A stretch of 64,000 nt of DNA from contig NZ_JAUSZI010000002.1 in the NCBI RefSeq assembly GCF_030817415.1, positions 8,494,001-8,558,000 of the forward strand, read 5' to 3'. Made by a program: the position numbers and the translations under genes. Below the pieces are notes generated by a model. That model did not search any database. It was given only the letters and a program-made list of their open reading frames with translations, and had not been told where the DNA came from. Position 1 is the first letter of the stretch. Every line of letters starts with the position of its first letter. Origin of the DNA: Streptomyces umbrinus. GTDB taxonomy: Bacteria > Actinomycetota > Actinomycetes > Streptomycetales > Streptomycetaceae. Of this stretch, positions 9,287-18,343 are shown piece after piece.

Positions 9287-10546
9287 GTGGGGGACATGGC
9301 CAAGCGCGAGAGAGTCATGAGAATGTCGGTCGAGCAGCCGCTGTGGCGTGCGCTGACCGGATACCGCGTCCTGACGATGTTCTACGCGATCGGCCTCTTC
9401 GCCACCCACTACGGCAGCTTCGTCCGTCCCGAAGTGGCCATCGGCTACTACCTGGTGCTCATCGCGTGGACCTTCGGGACCCTGCCCAGGGTGGCCAACG
9501 CGGCCAGCTGCACCAAGCGCTTCCTCGCCGCCGACCTGACCATCGCGCTCACCGGCATCCTCCTCACGCCGGTCGCGGACGCCCACGACCGGATCGTGGA
9601 CGGCGGCCCGACCCTCCCGTCGATATGGACCGCGGGTTCCGTGCTGGCGTTCGCGATCAAGGGCGGCTGGCGCTGGGCGGCCTTCGCCTCGGCGCTCGTC
9701 GGCGTCGCCAACGTCGTCCAGCGCGGCGCGCTCAGCCAGGACACCCTCCACAACGTGCTGCTCGTCTGGGTCGCCTCCATCGCCATCGGATACGTCGTCG
9801 AGGTGGCCCGTGCCTCCGAGCGCACCCTCGCCCGCGCCCTGGAGATCGAGGCCGCGACCCGCGAGCGCGAGCGGCTCGCCCGCGACATCCACGACGGCGT
9901 CCTCCAGGTGCTGGCCATGGTGCAGCGACGCGGTGCCACGCTCGGCGGAGAGGCCGCGGAACTGGGCCGCCTCGCCGGCGAGCAGGAGGTCGCGCTGCGC
10001 ACACTGGTCTCGGGCGGGCTCGTACCGGTCTCACGCGTGTCGGAGGACGAGGCCGAGGGCGCCCTGGTGCGCGCGGTGGACGAGCCGGACCCGGACGGCG
10101 GCGGCCCCTGCGACCTGCGCTCGCTGCTCGCCCCGTACGCCACCGCGAAGGTGACCTTCTCCGCGCCGGGCACCCCGGTGCCGCTCGACCCGGCCGCCGC
10201 GAAGGAGCTGGCCGCCGCCGTCGGCGCCGCCCTGGACAACGTCCACCGGCACGTGGGCGCGGAGGCCCGCGCGTGGATCCTGGTCGAGGACGAGCCGGAC
10301 GAGGTGATCGTGACCGTGCGCGACGACGGCCCCGGCATCCCCGAGGGCCGGCTCGCCCAGGCCGAGGGGGAGGGCCGCCTCGGCGTGGCCCTGTCGATCC
10401 GCGGACGGCTGCGCGAGATCGGCGGCACGGCCGAGCTGATCTCGGTGCCGGGCCAGGGCACGGAGGTCGAACTGAAGGTCCCGAAGTCGGACGTGACGGA
10501 TGTGAAGGACCCGAAGGGTCCACGGGGGAAGGCGGAACAGCGATGA
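9287..10546 (+). CDS. macS: Sensor histidine kinase MacS
   Basis: A 419-residue membrane kinase. The N-terminal ~165 residues hold several hydrophobic helices (DUF5931-type sensor). The dimerisation/phosphoacceptor segment ARDIHDGVLQVL lies around residue 200, and the HATPase domain has DNVHRHVG near 320 and RDDGPGIPEG near 345. It pairs with the adjacent NarL-type regulator. Order and architecture match the MacRS system reported to affect morphogenesis and antibiotic production in S. coelicolor. The start is uncertain: GTG 9287, ATG 9296 and ATG 9317 are all in frame. Confidence 0.88.
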   Translation: MGDMAKRERVMRMSVEQPLWRALTGYRVLTMFYAIGLFATHYGSFVRPEVAIGYYLVLIAWTFGTLPRVANAASCTKRFLAADLTIALTGILLTPVADAHDRIVDGGPTLPSIWTAGSVLAFAIKGGWRWAAFASALVGVANVVQRGALSQDTLHNVLLVWVASIAIGYVVEVARASERTLARALEIEAATRERERLARDIHDGVLQVLAMVQRRGATLGGEAAELGRLAGEQEVALRTLVSGGLVPVSRVSEDEAEGALVRAVDEPDPDGGGPCDLRSLLAPYATAKVTFSAPGTPVPLDPAAAKELAAAVGAALDNVHRHVGAEARAWILVEDEPDEVIVTVRDDGPGIPEGRLAQAEGEGRLGVALSIRGRLREIGGTAELISVPGQGTEVELKVPKSDVTDVKDPKGPRGKAEQR

Positions 10547-10620
10547 CGAGGGCGACGAGGACCACGGGGAAGCCGGCGGGGCAGACCACGGAGGCCATGG
10601 CGAAGGCGGGACGGCGATGA
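10543..10620 (+). CDS. 25-codon bridging ORF between macS and macR
   Basis: An open frame of 25 residues (begins MTRATRTTGKPAG) starts with ATGA overlapping the macS stop and ends with ATGA overlapping the macR start. The sequences around both junctions are similar (AAGGCGGAACAGCGATGA and AAGGCGGGACGGCGATGA), suggesting that the ribosome-binding/junction segment was duplicated. It may only serve to hand ribosomes from macS to macR. No conserved peptide is claimed. Confidence 0.4.
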   Translation: MTRATRTTGKPAGQTTEAMAKAGRR

Positions 10621-11297
10621 GTGACGGACAGGGCGGCCCGATCAGGGTCATGGTGGTGGACGACCACCCCATGTGGCGCGACGCGGTCGCGCGCGACCTG
10701 GCCGAGTCCGGGTTCGACGTGGTCGCCACGGCGGGCGACGGCGAACAGGCGGTGCGCCGCGCACAGGCCGCCGCCCCCGACGTCCTCGTGCTCGACCTGA
10801 ACCTGCCGGCCAAGCCCGGTGTGCAGGTCTGCAAGGAGCTGGTCGGGGTCAATCCCGCCCTGCGGGTCCTGGTCCTCTCGGCGAGCGGCGAGCACGCGGA
10901 CGTCCTGGAGGCGGTCAAGTCTGGGGCCACCGGCTATCTGCTCAAGTCGGCGTCCACGGACGAGCTGATCGACGCGGTGCGCCGCACGGCCGTCGGGGAC
11001 CCCGTCTTCACGCCCGGGCTCGCGGGCCTGGTCCTCGGCGAGTACCGCAGGCTCGCCTCCGACCCCGGACCCGCCACGGGTGGCGACGGGCCCAAGGCTC
11101 CACAGCTCACCGACCGCGAGACCGAGGTGCTCCGACTGGTCGCCAAGGGCCTGAGCTACAAGCAGATCGCCGAGCGTCTGGTGATCTCCCACCGCACGGT
11201 CCAGAACCATGTGCAGAACACCCTCGGGAAGCTCCAACTCCACAACCGTGTGGAGCTGGTGCGTTATGCCATAGAGCGGGGCCTCGACGACGCGTAA
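10617..11297 (+). CDS. macR: NarL/LuxR-type response regulator MacR
   Basis: A 226-residue DNA-binding regulator. The receiver domain has acidic DDH near residue 15, the phosphoacceptor Asp in LVLDLNLP near 60, and the Lys in YLLKSAS near 110. The C-terminal LuxR helix-turn-helix runs from LTDRETEVLRLVAKGLSYKQ to about residue 220. It is phosphorylated by the adjacent MacS and acts on target promoters. Its start overlaps the stop of the bridging mini-ORF, so translation is coupled. Confidence 0.92.
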   Translation: MSDGQGGPIRVMVVDDHPMWRDAVARDLAESGFDVVATAGDGEQAVRRAQAAAPDVLVLDLNLPAKPGVQVCKELVGVNPALRVLVLSASGEHADVLEAVKSGATGYLLKSASTDELIDAVRRTAVGDPVFTPGLAGLVLGEYRRLASDPGPATGGDGPKAPQLTDRETEVLRLVAKGLSYKQIAERLVISHRTVQNHVQNTLGKLQLHNRVELVRYAIERGLDDA

Positions 11298-11441
11298 ACC
11301 GTCCGCGTCCCACCAAAGAGTGAAGACGCATGATCAACCCCCGCACAATTCACCGGAATTGACCTTCAGCCCCCTGCTGAAGTGACCTGGATCACTATTA
11401 GCGTGAGTCCCATCAGCCAACCGCGGCGAAGGGACTTTTCC

Positions 11442-12470
11442 ATGCGGGTCGGAGTACTGACCGGAGGCGGCGACTGCCCCGGGCTCAACGCCGTCATCCG
11501 GGGCATCGTCCGCAAGGGCGTGCAGGAGTACGGCTACGACTTCACCGGCTTCCGGGACGGCTGGCGGGGGCCCCTGGAGGGCGACGCCGTCCGGCTCGAC
11601 ATCCCCGCCGTGCGGGGCATCCTGCCCCGCGGCGGCACCATCATCGGCTCCTCGCGCACCAACCCCCTCAAGGTCGAGAACGGCATCCGCCGGATCAAGG
11701 AGAACCTCGCCAAGCTGGAGGTCGACGCGCTCATCGCGATCGGCGGCGAGGACACGCTGGGTGTCGCCGCGCGTCTGACGGACGAGTACGGCGTCCCGGT
11801 GGTCGGCGTCCCGAAGACCATCGACAACGACCTCTCCGCCACCGACTACACCTTCGGCTTCGACACCGCCGTGGGCATCGCGACCGAGGCGATCGACCGG
11901 CTGCACACCACCGCCGAGTCGCACATGCGGGTGCTCGTCTGCGAGGTGATGGGGCGGCACGCGGGCTGGATCGCGCTCCACTCGGGCCTCGCGGGCGGCG
12001 CGAACGTCATCCTCATCCCCGAGCAGCGGTTCGACGTCGACCAGGTCTGTGCGTGGGTGACCTCGCGCTTCAAGGCCTCGTACGCGCCGATCGTGGTCGT
12101 CGCGGAGGGGGCGATGCCGAAGGACGGCGACATGGTCCTCAAGGACGGGTCGCTGGACTCCTTCGGGCATGTCCGGCTCTCCGGGGTGGGGGAGTGGCTG
12201 TCCAAGGAGATCGAGCGCCGCACGGGCAAGGAGGCCCGCACGACGGTCCTCGGTCACGTCCAGCGGGGCGGTACCCCGAGCGCCTTCGACCGCTGGCTGG
12301 CCACCCGCTTCGGCCTCCACGCCATCGAGGCCGTCCGGGACGGCGACTTCGGCAAGATGGTCGCCCTCCAGGGCACCGACATCGTCCGAGTCCCCATCGC
12401 CGAGGCCACGGCCCGCCTGAAGACGGTGGACCCCCGCCTCTACGAGGAGGTAGGAGTCTTCTTCGGCTGA
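11442..12470 (+). CDS. pfkA: 6-phosphofructokinase, actinobacterial group III
   Basis: A 342-residue glycolytic enzyme that phosphorylates fructose 6-phosphate. The nucleotide/phosphate loop GGGDCPGLNAVIRG is at residues ~8-21, the substrate-determining motif GGEDT near 103, the catalytic PKTIDNDL near 124, and MGRHAGW near 170. The Asp in GGED and the Lys in PKTIDND are the residues usually linked to pyrophosphate-dependent enzymes, yet group III members characterised from Streptomyces use ATP. The start ATG 11442 follows GAAGGGA. A promoter is expected within 11298-11441. Confidence 0.92.
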   Translation: MRVGVLTGGGDCPGLNAVIRGIVRKGVQEYGYDFTGFRDGWRGPLEGDAVRLDIPAVRGILPRGGTIIGSSRTNPLKVENGIRRIKENLAKLEVDALIAIGGEDTLGVAARLTDEYGVPVVGVPKTIDNDLSATDYTFGFDTAVGIATEAIDRLHTTAESHMRVLVCEVMGRHAGWIALHSGLAGGANVILIPEQRFDVDQVCAWVTSRFKASYAPIVVVAEGAMPKDGDMVLKDGSLDSFGHVRLSGVGEWLSKEIERRTGKEARTTVLGHVQRGGTPSAFDRWLATRFGLHAIEAVRDGDFGKMVALQGTDIVRVPIAEATARLKTVDPRLYEEVGVFFG

Positions 12471-12481
12471 CCCCAACGTTC

Positions 12482-12580
12482 TTCGCCCCCGCCGCCCCTA
12501 CCCGTCCCATCCCTGGGGGCTGCCGCCCCCAGCCCCCGGTATCGCGCTGCCGCGCTCATCCTCAAACGCCGGACGGGCTG
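12482..12580 (-). repeat. Streptomyces intergenic repeat, full-length inverted copy
   Basis: This is the reverse complement of the element at 2750-2853. It runs from TTCGCCCCCGCCGCCCCTAC through GGGGGCTGCCGCCCCC to CTCAAACGCCGGACGGGCTG. It begins 12 nt after the pfkA stop and contains an internal hairpin, so it could act as the terminator for pfkA. Confidence 0.75.
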
Positions 12581-12600
12581 GGGGTGGGTGGGGGCTGACA

Positions 12601-12757
12601 GGGGTGGGTGGGGAATCGGCCTGGCGGCCTCGTCCTCAAACGCCGGACGGGCTGGATGGTGCGGGGTTGGCGGAGGCGGGTGGGCTGATCGTGGGTGGGT
12701 GGGGAAATCGGCCTGCGGCCTCGTCCTCAAGCGCCGGACGGGCCGGATGGTGAGGGA
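12601..12757. repeat. Two ~65-bp direct repeats containing the inverted repeat core
   Basis: Copies at 12601-12666 and 12692-12757 (period about 91 bp) share GGGTGGGTGGGGAA, ATCGGCCTG, and CTCGTCCTCAA(A/G)CGCCGGACGGGC. Each carries the 3' core of the dispersed element seen at 2750 and 12482. This suggests local duplication of a truncated copy. Confidence 0.65.
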
Positions 12758-12767
12758 CCGGGCGGCA

Positions 12768-12832
12768 AGGCGCGCCCCGTAAGGAGCGCGGGGAACTGCG
12801 CGCCCAGCCACACACAACCCGCACCCAACCAA
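12768..12832 (+). repeat. Second Streptomyces dispersed repeat family
   Basis: The stretch with GCGCGCCCCGTAAGGAGCGC and GGGGAACTGCGCGCCCAGCC resembles another intergenic element I know to be frequent in Streptomyces genomes. GCGCGCCCC...GGAGCGCGGGG can fold. It occurs only once in this window, so the call rests on recollection of the family. Confidence 0.5.
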
Positions 12833-12865
12833 CGTCAGACAAGCAGCCCGCCCCGCCCCGCAGCC

Positions 12866-12955
12866 TCTCCGGCGTTTGAGGAGCGGGGGTTCGGGGGCGG
12901 AGCGCCTGAGTAAGGGACGGGAATGGGTAGGGGCGGCGGGGGCGAGAAAAAGCCC
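12866..12955 (+). repeat. Streptomyces intergenic repeat, third copy
   Basis: CTCTCCGGCGTTTGAGGAGC through GGGTAGGGGCGGCGGGGGCG matches the element at 2750-2853 in the same orientation, with a shortened centre. With the other copies it fills the 559-bp gap between pfkA and trpEG. No gene is seen there. Confidence 0.7.
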
Positions 12956-13029
12956 CGCCGCACAGACGACCTCAGCCTTCATACATTCGCCGGGCAGATC
13001 TTCGACACCACGGTGCGGAACGTCCTCGG

Positions 13030-14916
13030 CTACACGGAGGGCCGCCGCTCCGAGAACGTGCCCGCCCCCGCCCCCGCACACACCTGAGCCACCAGCTCCC
13101 GTACGACGTCCGTGCCGCGCAGCGTCAGCACCGATTCCGGGTGGAACTGGACCCCGGCGAAACCGGGCCCGCGCAGCGCGTGCACCTCGCCCGCCCCGCT
13201 GCGGCTGACCTCGACCCCATGGGCCGCCAGCTCCACCGCCTCCTCGTCGTCGCACCGCGCCACGAAGCTGTTGTAGAAACCGACGGTCTCGGTCCGCCCG
13301 AAGAGGTCGATGTCCGTCTGGGCGCCCTGGTAGGGGACCTCCTTCCGGACGGTCTCCAGCCCCAGCTCCGCAGCGATCAGCTCATGCCCGAGGCAGACCC
13401 CCAGCACGCCGTGCCGGTGGCACCGGATCACCTCCGCGGTCAGACCGTGCAGGAAGGCCATCTTCGGGTCCGTCGTGTCCGAGGGATCCCCCGGCCCCGG
13501 CCCCAGCACCAGCGGACCCTCGTGCGCGAGCACCGCCTCCCGCAGCCCCGGCTCGTCGTACCGCCGGACGGTCACCCCAAGCCCGGACGAGCGCAGCAGA
13601 TGCGCGAGCATCGCCGTGAAGGTGTCCTCCCCGTCCACGACCAGCGCATGCCCCTCCAGCTCCGCCGACCGCTCCTGCATCCGCAGCCAGAACGGCGCCA
13701 GCGCCGCCCGCCGCCCGTCCAGCGCCGCCCGCACCCGCGGATCGTCCGCGAGGCTCGCCCGTACCTTCTCGGCGCCGGGCCGTCCGGGGCGTACCCCCAG
13801 CGCCGCCAGCACCCCGGCCGCCTTCGCATGTGTCTCGGCGACCTCGCTCGCCGGGTCCGACCCGCGTACGAGCGTCGCGCCGACCGGGACCCGCAGCCGG
13901 CCGCCCCCGTCGATGTCGGCGGTCCGGATGAGGATGGGGGAGTCGAGGGTCTGGGCCCCGCCGGAGTCCCGCCCGATCAGAGCCAGCGCCCCCGCGTAGT
14001 AACCGCGCCCGCCCACTTCGTACCGCTCGATGACCCGGCAGGCGTTCTGCACCGGCGACCCGGTGACCGTGGCCGCGAACATGGTCTCCTTCAGTACCTC
14101 CCGCACATCCAGCGACGACTTGCCCCGCAACTCGTACTCGGTGTGTGCGAGGTGGGCCATCTCCTTCAGCCGCGGCCCGATCACGACACCGCCCATGTCA
14201 CCGACCGTGCACATCATCTTGAGCTCCTCGTCGACGACCATCGAGAGCTCCTCGATCTCCTTGCCGTCGGCCAGGAACTCCAGCAGGTCCTCGGGCGTCG
14301 GCCCCTCGGCGGGATAGCGGTACGTTCCGCTGATCGGGTTCATCACGACCGTCCCGCCGGACATCCGGACATGGACCTCGGGGCTCGCCCCCACGAGGGT
14401 CCGCTCTCCGGTGTGCACGACAAACGTCCAGTACGCGCCCCGCTCGCCCACCAGCAGCCGCCGGAAGAGCGCCAGCGCGTCGGCCCGTCCGAACCCCGGG
14501 ATCCCGCCCTCGTACGTCCGCCGGATGACGAAGTTCGCGCCTTCGCCCCGCCCGATCTCCTCGTGCAGCACCCGCCCGACGATCTCCGCGTACGCCTCGT
14601 CCGCGACGTCGAAGCCACCGCCCTCGACCCGCACGTCGTGCGCGGGCAGCTCCGACAGGGCCTGCTCCAGGGACAGTTCGTACGACTCCTCAGGGGTGAG
14701 CACCGCGAGCGGGGTGCCGTCGTCGCGGACGTCGAAGCCGCGCTCCCGGATCTGGCGGTACGGGATCAGGGCGAGGCCCTCGGGGATGTCGGCCAGCCGC
14801 TCGTACTCGGTGACCGGGCCGAGCAGCAGCTCGACGGTGTCGTGATCATGTCCCGGCGTGCGGCGGCGGAGCAGGGCGAACGGGCGGGGATCGTCCAGCA
14901 GGTCGAGCAGATTCAT
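13030..14916 (-). CDS. trpEG: Anthranilate synthase, fused TrpE-TrpG
   Basis: A 628-residue two-domain enzyme converting chorismate and glutamine to anthranilate, the first step of tryptophan synthesis. Residues ~80-410 form the chorismate-binding TrpE-like domain (MNPISGTYRYP, ATVTGSPVQNACRVIE, YYAGALALIG). Residues ~440-620 form the class I glutamine amidotransferase, with nucleophile Cys in GVCLGHELIA and the His/Glu pair in VQFHPESVLT. The start ATG 14916 follows GAGAAGGA. It is preceded by an attenuator with a Trp-codon leader. Fusion enzymes of this kind also occur in antibiotic clusters, but the attenuator points to primary tryptophan metabolism. Confidence 0.93.
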   Translation of the reverse strand: MNLLDLLDDPRPFALLRRRTPGHDHDTVELLLGPVTEYERLADIPEGLALIPYRQIRERGFDVRDDGTPLAVLTPEESYELSLEQALSELPAHDVRVEGGGFDVADEAYAEIVGRVLHEEIGRGEGANFVIRRTYEGGIPGFGRADALALFRRLLVGERGAYWTFVVHTGERTLVGASPEVHVRMSGGTVVMNPISGTYRYPAEGPTPEDLLEFLADGKEIEELSMVVDEELKMMCTVGDMGGVVIGPRLKEMAHLAHTEYELRGKSSLDVREVLKETMFAATVTGSPVQNACRVIERYEVGGRGYYAGALALIGRDSGGAQTLDSPILIRTADIDGGGRLRVPVGATLVRGSDPASEVAETHAKAAGVLAALGVRPGRPGAEKVRASLADDPRVRAALDGRRAALAPFWLRMQERSAELEGHALVVDGEDTFTAMLAHLLRSSGLGVTVRRYDEPGLREAVLAHEGPLVLGPGPGDPSDTTDPKMAFLHGLTAEVIRCHRHGVLGVCLGHELIAAELGLETVRKEVPYQGAQTDIDLFGRTETVGFYNSFVARCDDEEAVELAAHGVEVSRSGAGEVHALRGPGFAGVQFHPESVLTLRGTDVVRELVAQVCAGAGAGTFSERRPSV

Positions 14917-14977
14917 GGGTCCGGGTTCCTTCTCGGCGTCTCGTGGGAGAGGAGTGGAGAGGAACGGTCCCGGTCGC

Positions 14978-15012
14978 GAAAACACCGAAGGCCGCCCCTC
15001 GGGCGGCCTTCG
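14978..15012 (-). terminator. Intrinsic terminator of the trp attenuator
   Basis: Arms CGAAGGCCGCC (14986-14996) and GGCGGCCTTCG (15002-15012) form a perfect 11-bp stem with a 5-nt loop, followed on the minus strand by GTGTTTTC. It lies between the Trp-rich leader ORF and trpEG, where an attenuator terminator should be. Confidence 0.88.
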
Positions 15013-15033
15013 CGAAGTCTTGCGTACGCGCAG

Positions 15034-15090
15034 TCAGTGGGCCGCCGGATGAGCGGTCCACCACCAGTTCTGGATCGAGTGCGCGAACAT
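15034..15090 (-). CDS. trpL: trp leader peptide with three consecutive Trp codons
   Basis: An 18-residue ORF, MFAHSIQNWWWTAHPAAH, is encoded 118 nt upstream of trpEG. The run of three TGG codons makes translation sensitive to charged tRNA-Trp. Stalling there should prevent formation of the downstream terminator hairpin at 14978-15012. This is the same arrangement as the trp attenuator described for the anthranilate synthase gene of S. venezuelae. The leader is too short to be an independent protein gene. Confidence 0.88.
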   Translation of the reverse strand: MFAHSIQNWWWTAHPAAH

Positions 15091-15125
15091 GCGCCGCACC
15101 TTACCCCATGCGAAACCCTGTGTGA

Positions 15126-16583
<1,458 letters not shown>

Positions 16584-16623
16584 TGGGTCAGCAGCCGTTT
16601 CGGTTGTTACAAGAGCGTGTATT

Positions 16624-16660
16624 GGGGCGCGGATCACATACGATCCGCGCCCCATCGCAC
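16624..16660 (+). terminator. Strong intrinsic terminator after aroG
   Basis: GGGGCGCGGATC (16624-16635) pairs perfectly with GATCCGCGCCCC (16642-16653) across a 6-nt loop. TCGCACTTTT follows. Confidence 0.88.
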
Positions 16661-16688
16661 TTTTGCGGCTCCGGCCCGGCGGGTAAGG

Positions 16689-16707
16689 TTAGGTTAGCCT
16701 CACCGGT
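16689..16707 (+). promoter_or_regulatory. Iron box (DmdR/IdeR-like operator) upstream of bfd
   Basis: TTAGGTTAGCCTCACCGGT matches the actinobacterial iron-box consensus TTAGGTTAGGCTCACCTAA at 15 of 19 positions, with one difference in the first 16. It lies about 48 nt before the bfd start. This suggests repression of bfd by iron-loaded DmdR1/IdeR. Confidence 0.75.
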
Positions 16708-16754
16708 TATCGGGATGGCGCGACCTAGGGAAAGCCCGTCGGGAGGTGAACCGC

Positions 16755-16988
16755 GTGTACGTCTGCAACTGCTTCGGGGTGACCGAGGCGCAGGTGAAGA
16801 AGCACGCGGAGGGCGGTGCCTGCACCCCGCGGCAGATAGCGTCGGCCTGCAAGGCGGGCACCGACTGCGGCTCATGCGTACGACGCATTCAGGCACTGCT
16901 GGGCAGGGGCGAGTGCCCCCGGCGTGAGCTGGCCGACCAGGGCATGCCCGTGCTCTCCGAAGTGGAAGCGCTGGAAGAGGCCGCTTAG
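16755..16988 (+). CDS. bfd: Bacterioferritin-associated ferredoxin
   Basis: A 77-residue [2Fe-2S] protein. Four cysteines (VCNC at residues 4 and 6, and DCGSC near 38 and 41) bind the cluster as in the BFD domain. It donates electrons to bacterioferritin to reduce and release stored iron. The start GTG 16755 is chosen because GGGAGG ends 9 nt upstream; an in-frame GTG at 16746 overlaps that Shine-Dalgarno sequence. It is convergent with bfr, 13 bp apart, and preceded by an iron box. Confidence 0.92.
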   Translation: MYVCNCFGVTEAQVKKHAEGGACTPRQIASACKAGTDCGSCVRRIQALLGRGECPRRELADQGMPVLSEVEALEEAA

Positions 16989-17001
16989 TCGTCCGGCTGG
17001 T

Positions 17002-17481
17002 TCAGCTGTCCGGCTGCTCGATGAGCTGCGCGATGTAGAGCGCCTCGCCGAGCTTCTCCACCAGCTCCAGCTGGGTGTCCAGATAGTCGATGTGGTGCTC
17101 CTCGTCCTCGAGGATCGACTCGAAGATGTTCGCGGACGTGATGTCGCCCTTGGTCCGCATCACCTCGATACCGCGCTTGAGCCGGTCGATCGCCTCGACC
17201 TCGACCTGCCGGTCCGCCTGGAACATCTCCGTGACCGTCTGCCCGACGCGGACGTGGAACAGCCGCTGGTAGTTCGGCAGGCCGTCCAGGAAGAGGATGC
17301 GGTCGGTCAGGATCTCCGCGTGCTTCATCTCGTCGATGGACTCGTGCCGCGTGTACTTCGCGAGCTTCGTCCAACCGAAGTTCTCCTGCATCTTCGCGTG
17401 CAGGAAGTACTGGTTGATCGCGGTGAGTTCGGCGGTCAGCTGCTCGTTGAGGAATTCGATGACCTCGGGGTCGCCCTGCAT
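17002..17481 (-). CDS. bfr: Bacterioferritin
   Basis: A 159-residue four-helix iron-storage subunit. The ferroxidase ligands Glu18, Glu51 and His54 and the later Glu-Glu-His-His segment (EDEEHHIDYL) are intact, and the haem-ligating Met52 is present (DEMKHAE). It oxidises Fe(II) and stores ferric mineral in a 24-mer shell. The start ATG 17481 follows GGAAGGAG. The upstream region carries TTAGT repeats that may be its operator. Confidence 0.95.
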   Translation of the reverse strand: MQGDPEVIEFLNEQLTAELTAINQYFLHAKMQENFGWTKLAKYTRHESIDEMKHAEILTDRILFLDGLPNYQRLFHVRVGQTVTEMFQADRQVEVEAIDRLKRGIEVMRTKGDITSANIFESILEDEEHHIDYLDTQLELVEKLGEALYIAQLIEQPDS

Positions 17482-17564
17482 CGCAGAGGCTCCTTCCAAG
17501 CGGGGGGAACTGGCAGGTTGCGCCGCATGATTGCACCGGCGTAGAAGATCGTCCAGTAAGTGCA

Positions 17565-17591
17565 TGCTTAGTAAGTTAGTACTTGCTTAGT
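17565..17591. promoter_or_regulatory. TTAGT repeat array upstream of bfr
   Basis: TGCTTAGT is present at 17565-17572 and 17584-17591, with a third TTAGT core at 17576-17580, all within an unusually AT-rich stretch. It lies 84-110 nt upstream of the bfr start in the gap between bfr and the divergent sulfite-oxidase-like gene. It could be an operator or promoter element for either gene. Confidence 0.5.
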
Positions 17592-17666
17592 CCCGTTTGT
17601 TCAGAGTTGTCAGAGTCGGTGCGTACCTGGTCATGCCCATCGTCCGGGGTCTGTCAGGATGGAGTC

Positions 17667-18299
17667 ATGGGTCAGCCGGTGGGTCGTGAATCTGGAGAAG
17701 CAGCGCAGTCGGAGCTTCCGCCGGGACAGCGACTTCAGCGGGGCTGGCCGGTCACGCACTACGGGCCCGTACCGAAGTTCCGTCCCGAGCGCTGGGAGTT
17801 CAGGGTCTTCGGCGCCACCGCCGACAGCGAGAAGCACTGCTGGACCCACGAGGAGTTCACCGCCCTGCCGTACGCCACGGTCGTGGCCGATCTGCACTGC
17901 GTCACCAAGTTCAGCATGATCGGCGCGGAGTGGGGCGGCATCCCGGCCCGTACGATCCTGGAGATCGCCCCGCCGGCGCCCACCGTCACCCATGTGATGG
18001 TCTGGGCCGAGTACGGCTTCAGCTCGAATCTGCGGCTCGACGACTTCGCGTCCGAGCGCTCCATCTTCGCCACCCACAAGGACGGCGAACTGCTCACCGC
18101 GGAACACGGCTTCCCGCTGCGCCTCGTCGTGCCGCAGTTGTACGCGTGGAAGGGCCCCAAGTGGGTCCGCGGCGTCGAGTACATGACGGCCGACCGCCGC
18201 GGCTTCTGGGAGGAGCGCGGCTATCACAACGTCGGCGACCCCTGGCGCGAGCAGCGGTACTCGTACCAGGAGGAGCCCGGGGACGGCCCCGAGCTGTAG
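17667..18299 (+). CDS. Sulfite-oxidase-fold molybdopterin protein
   Basis: A 210-residue protein consisting essentially of an oxidoreductase molybdopterin-binding domain. The conserved Cys in DLHCVTKFS (residue ~78) is the expected molybdenum ligand, and the region VVPQLYAWKGPKWVRGVEYM is typical of the SuoX/YedY family. No TAT signal or dimerisation domain is present, so it is probably cytoplasmic. The substrate is unknown. The start ATG 17667 follows GGATGGAG. Confidence 0.8.
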   Translation: MGQPVGRESGEAAQSELPPGQRLQRGWPVTHYGPVPKFRPERWEFRVFGATADSEKHCWTHEEFTALPYATVVADLHCVTKFSMIGAEWGGIPARTILEIAPPAPTVTHVMVWAEYGFSSNLRLDDFASERSIFATHKDGELLTAEHGFPLRLVVPQLYAWKGPKWVRGVEYMTADRRGFWEERGYHNVGDPWREQRYSYQEEPGDGPEL

Positions 18300-18343
18300 G
18301 CCCCGCCGTTTCCCTGGGTCTCCTGGGCTTTTGGCGGCTTGGC

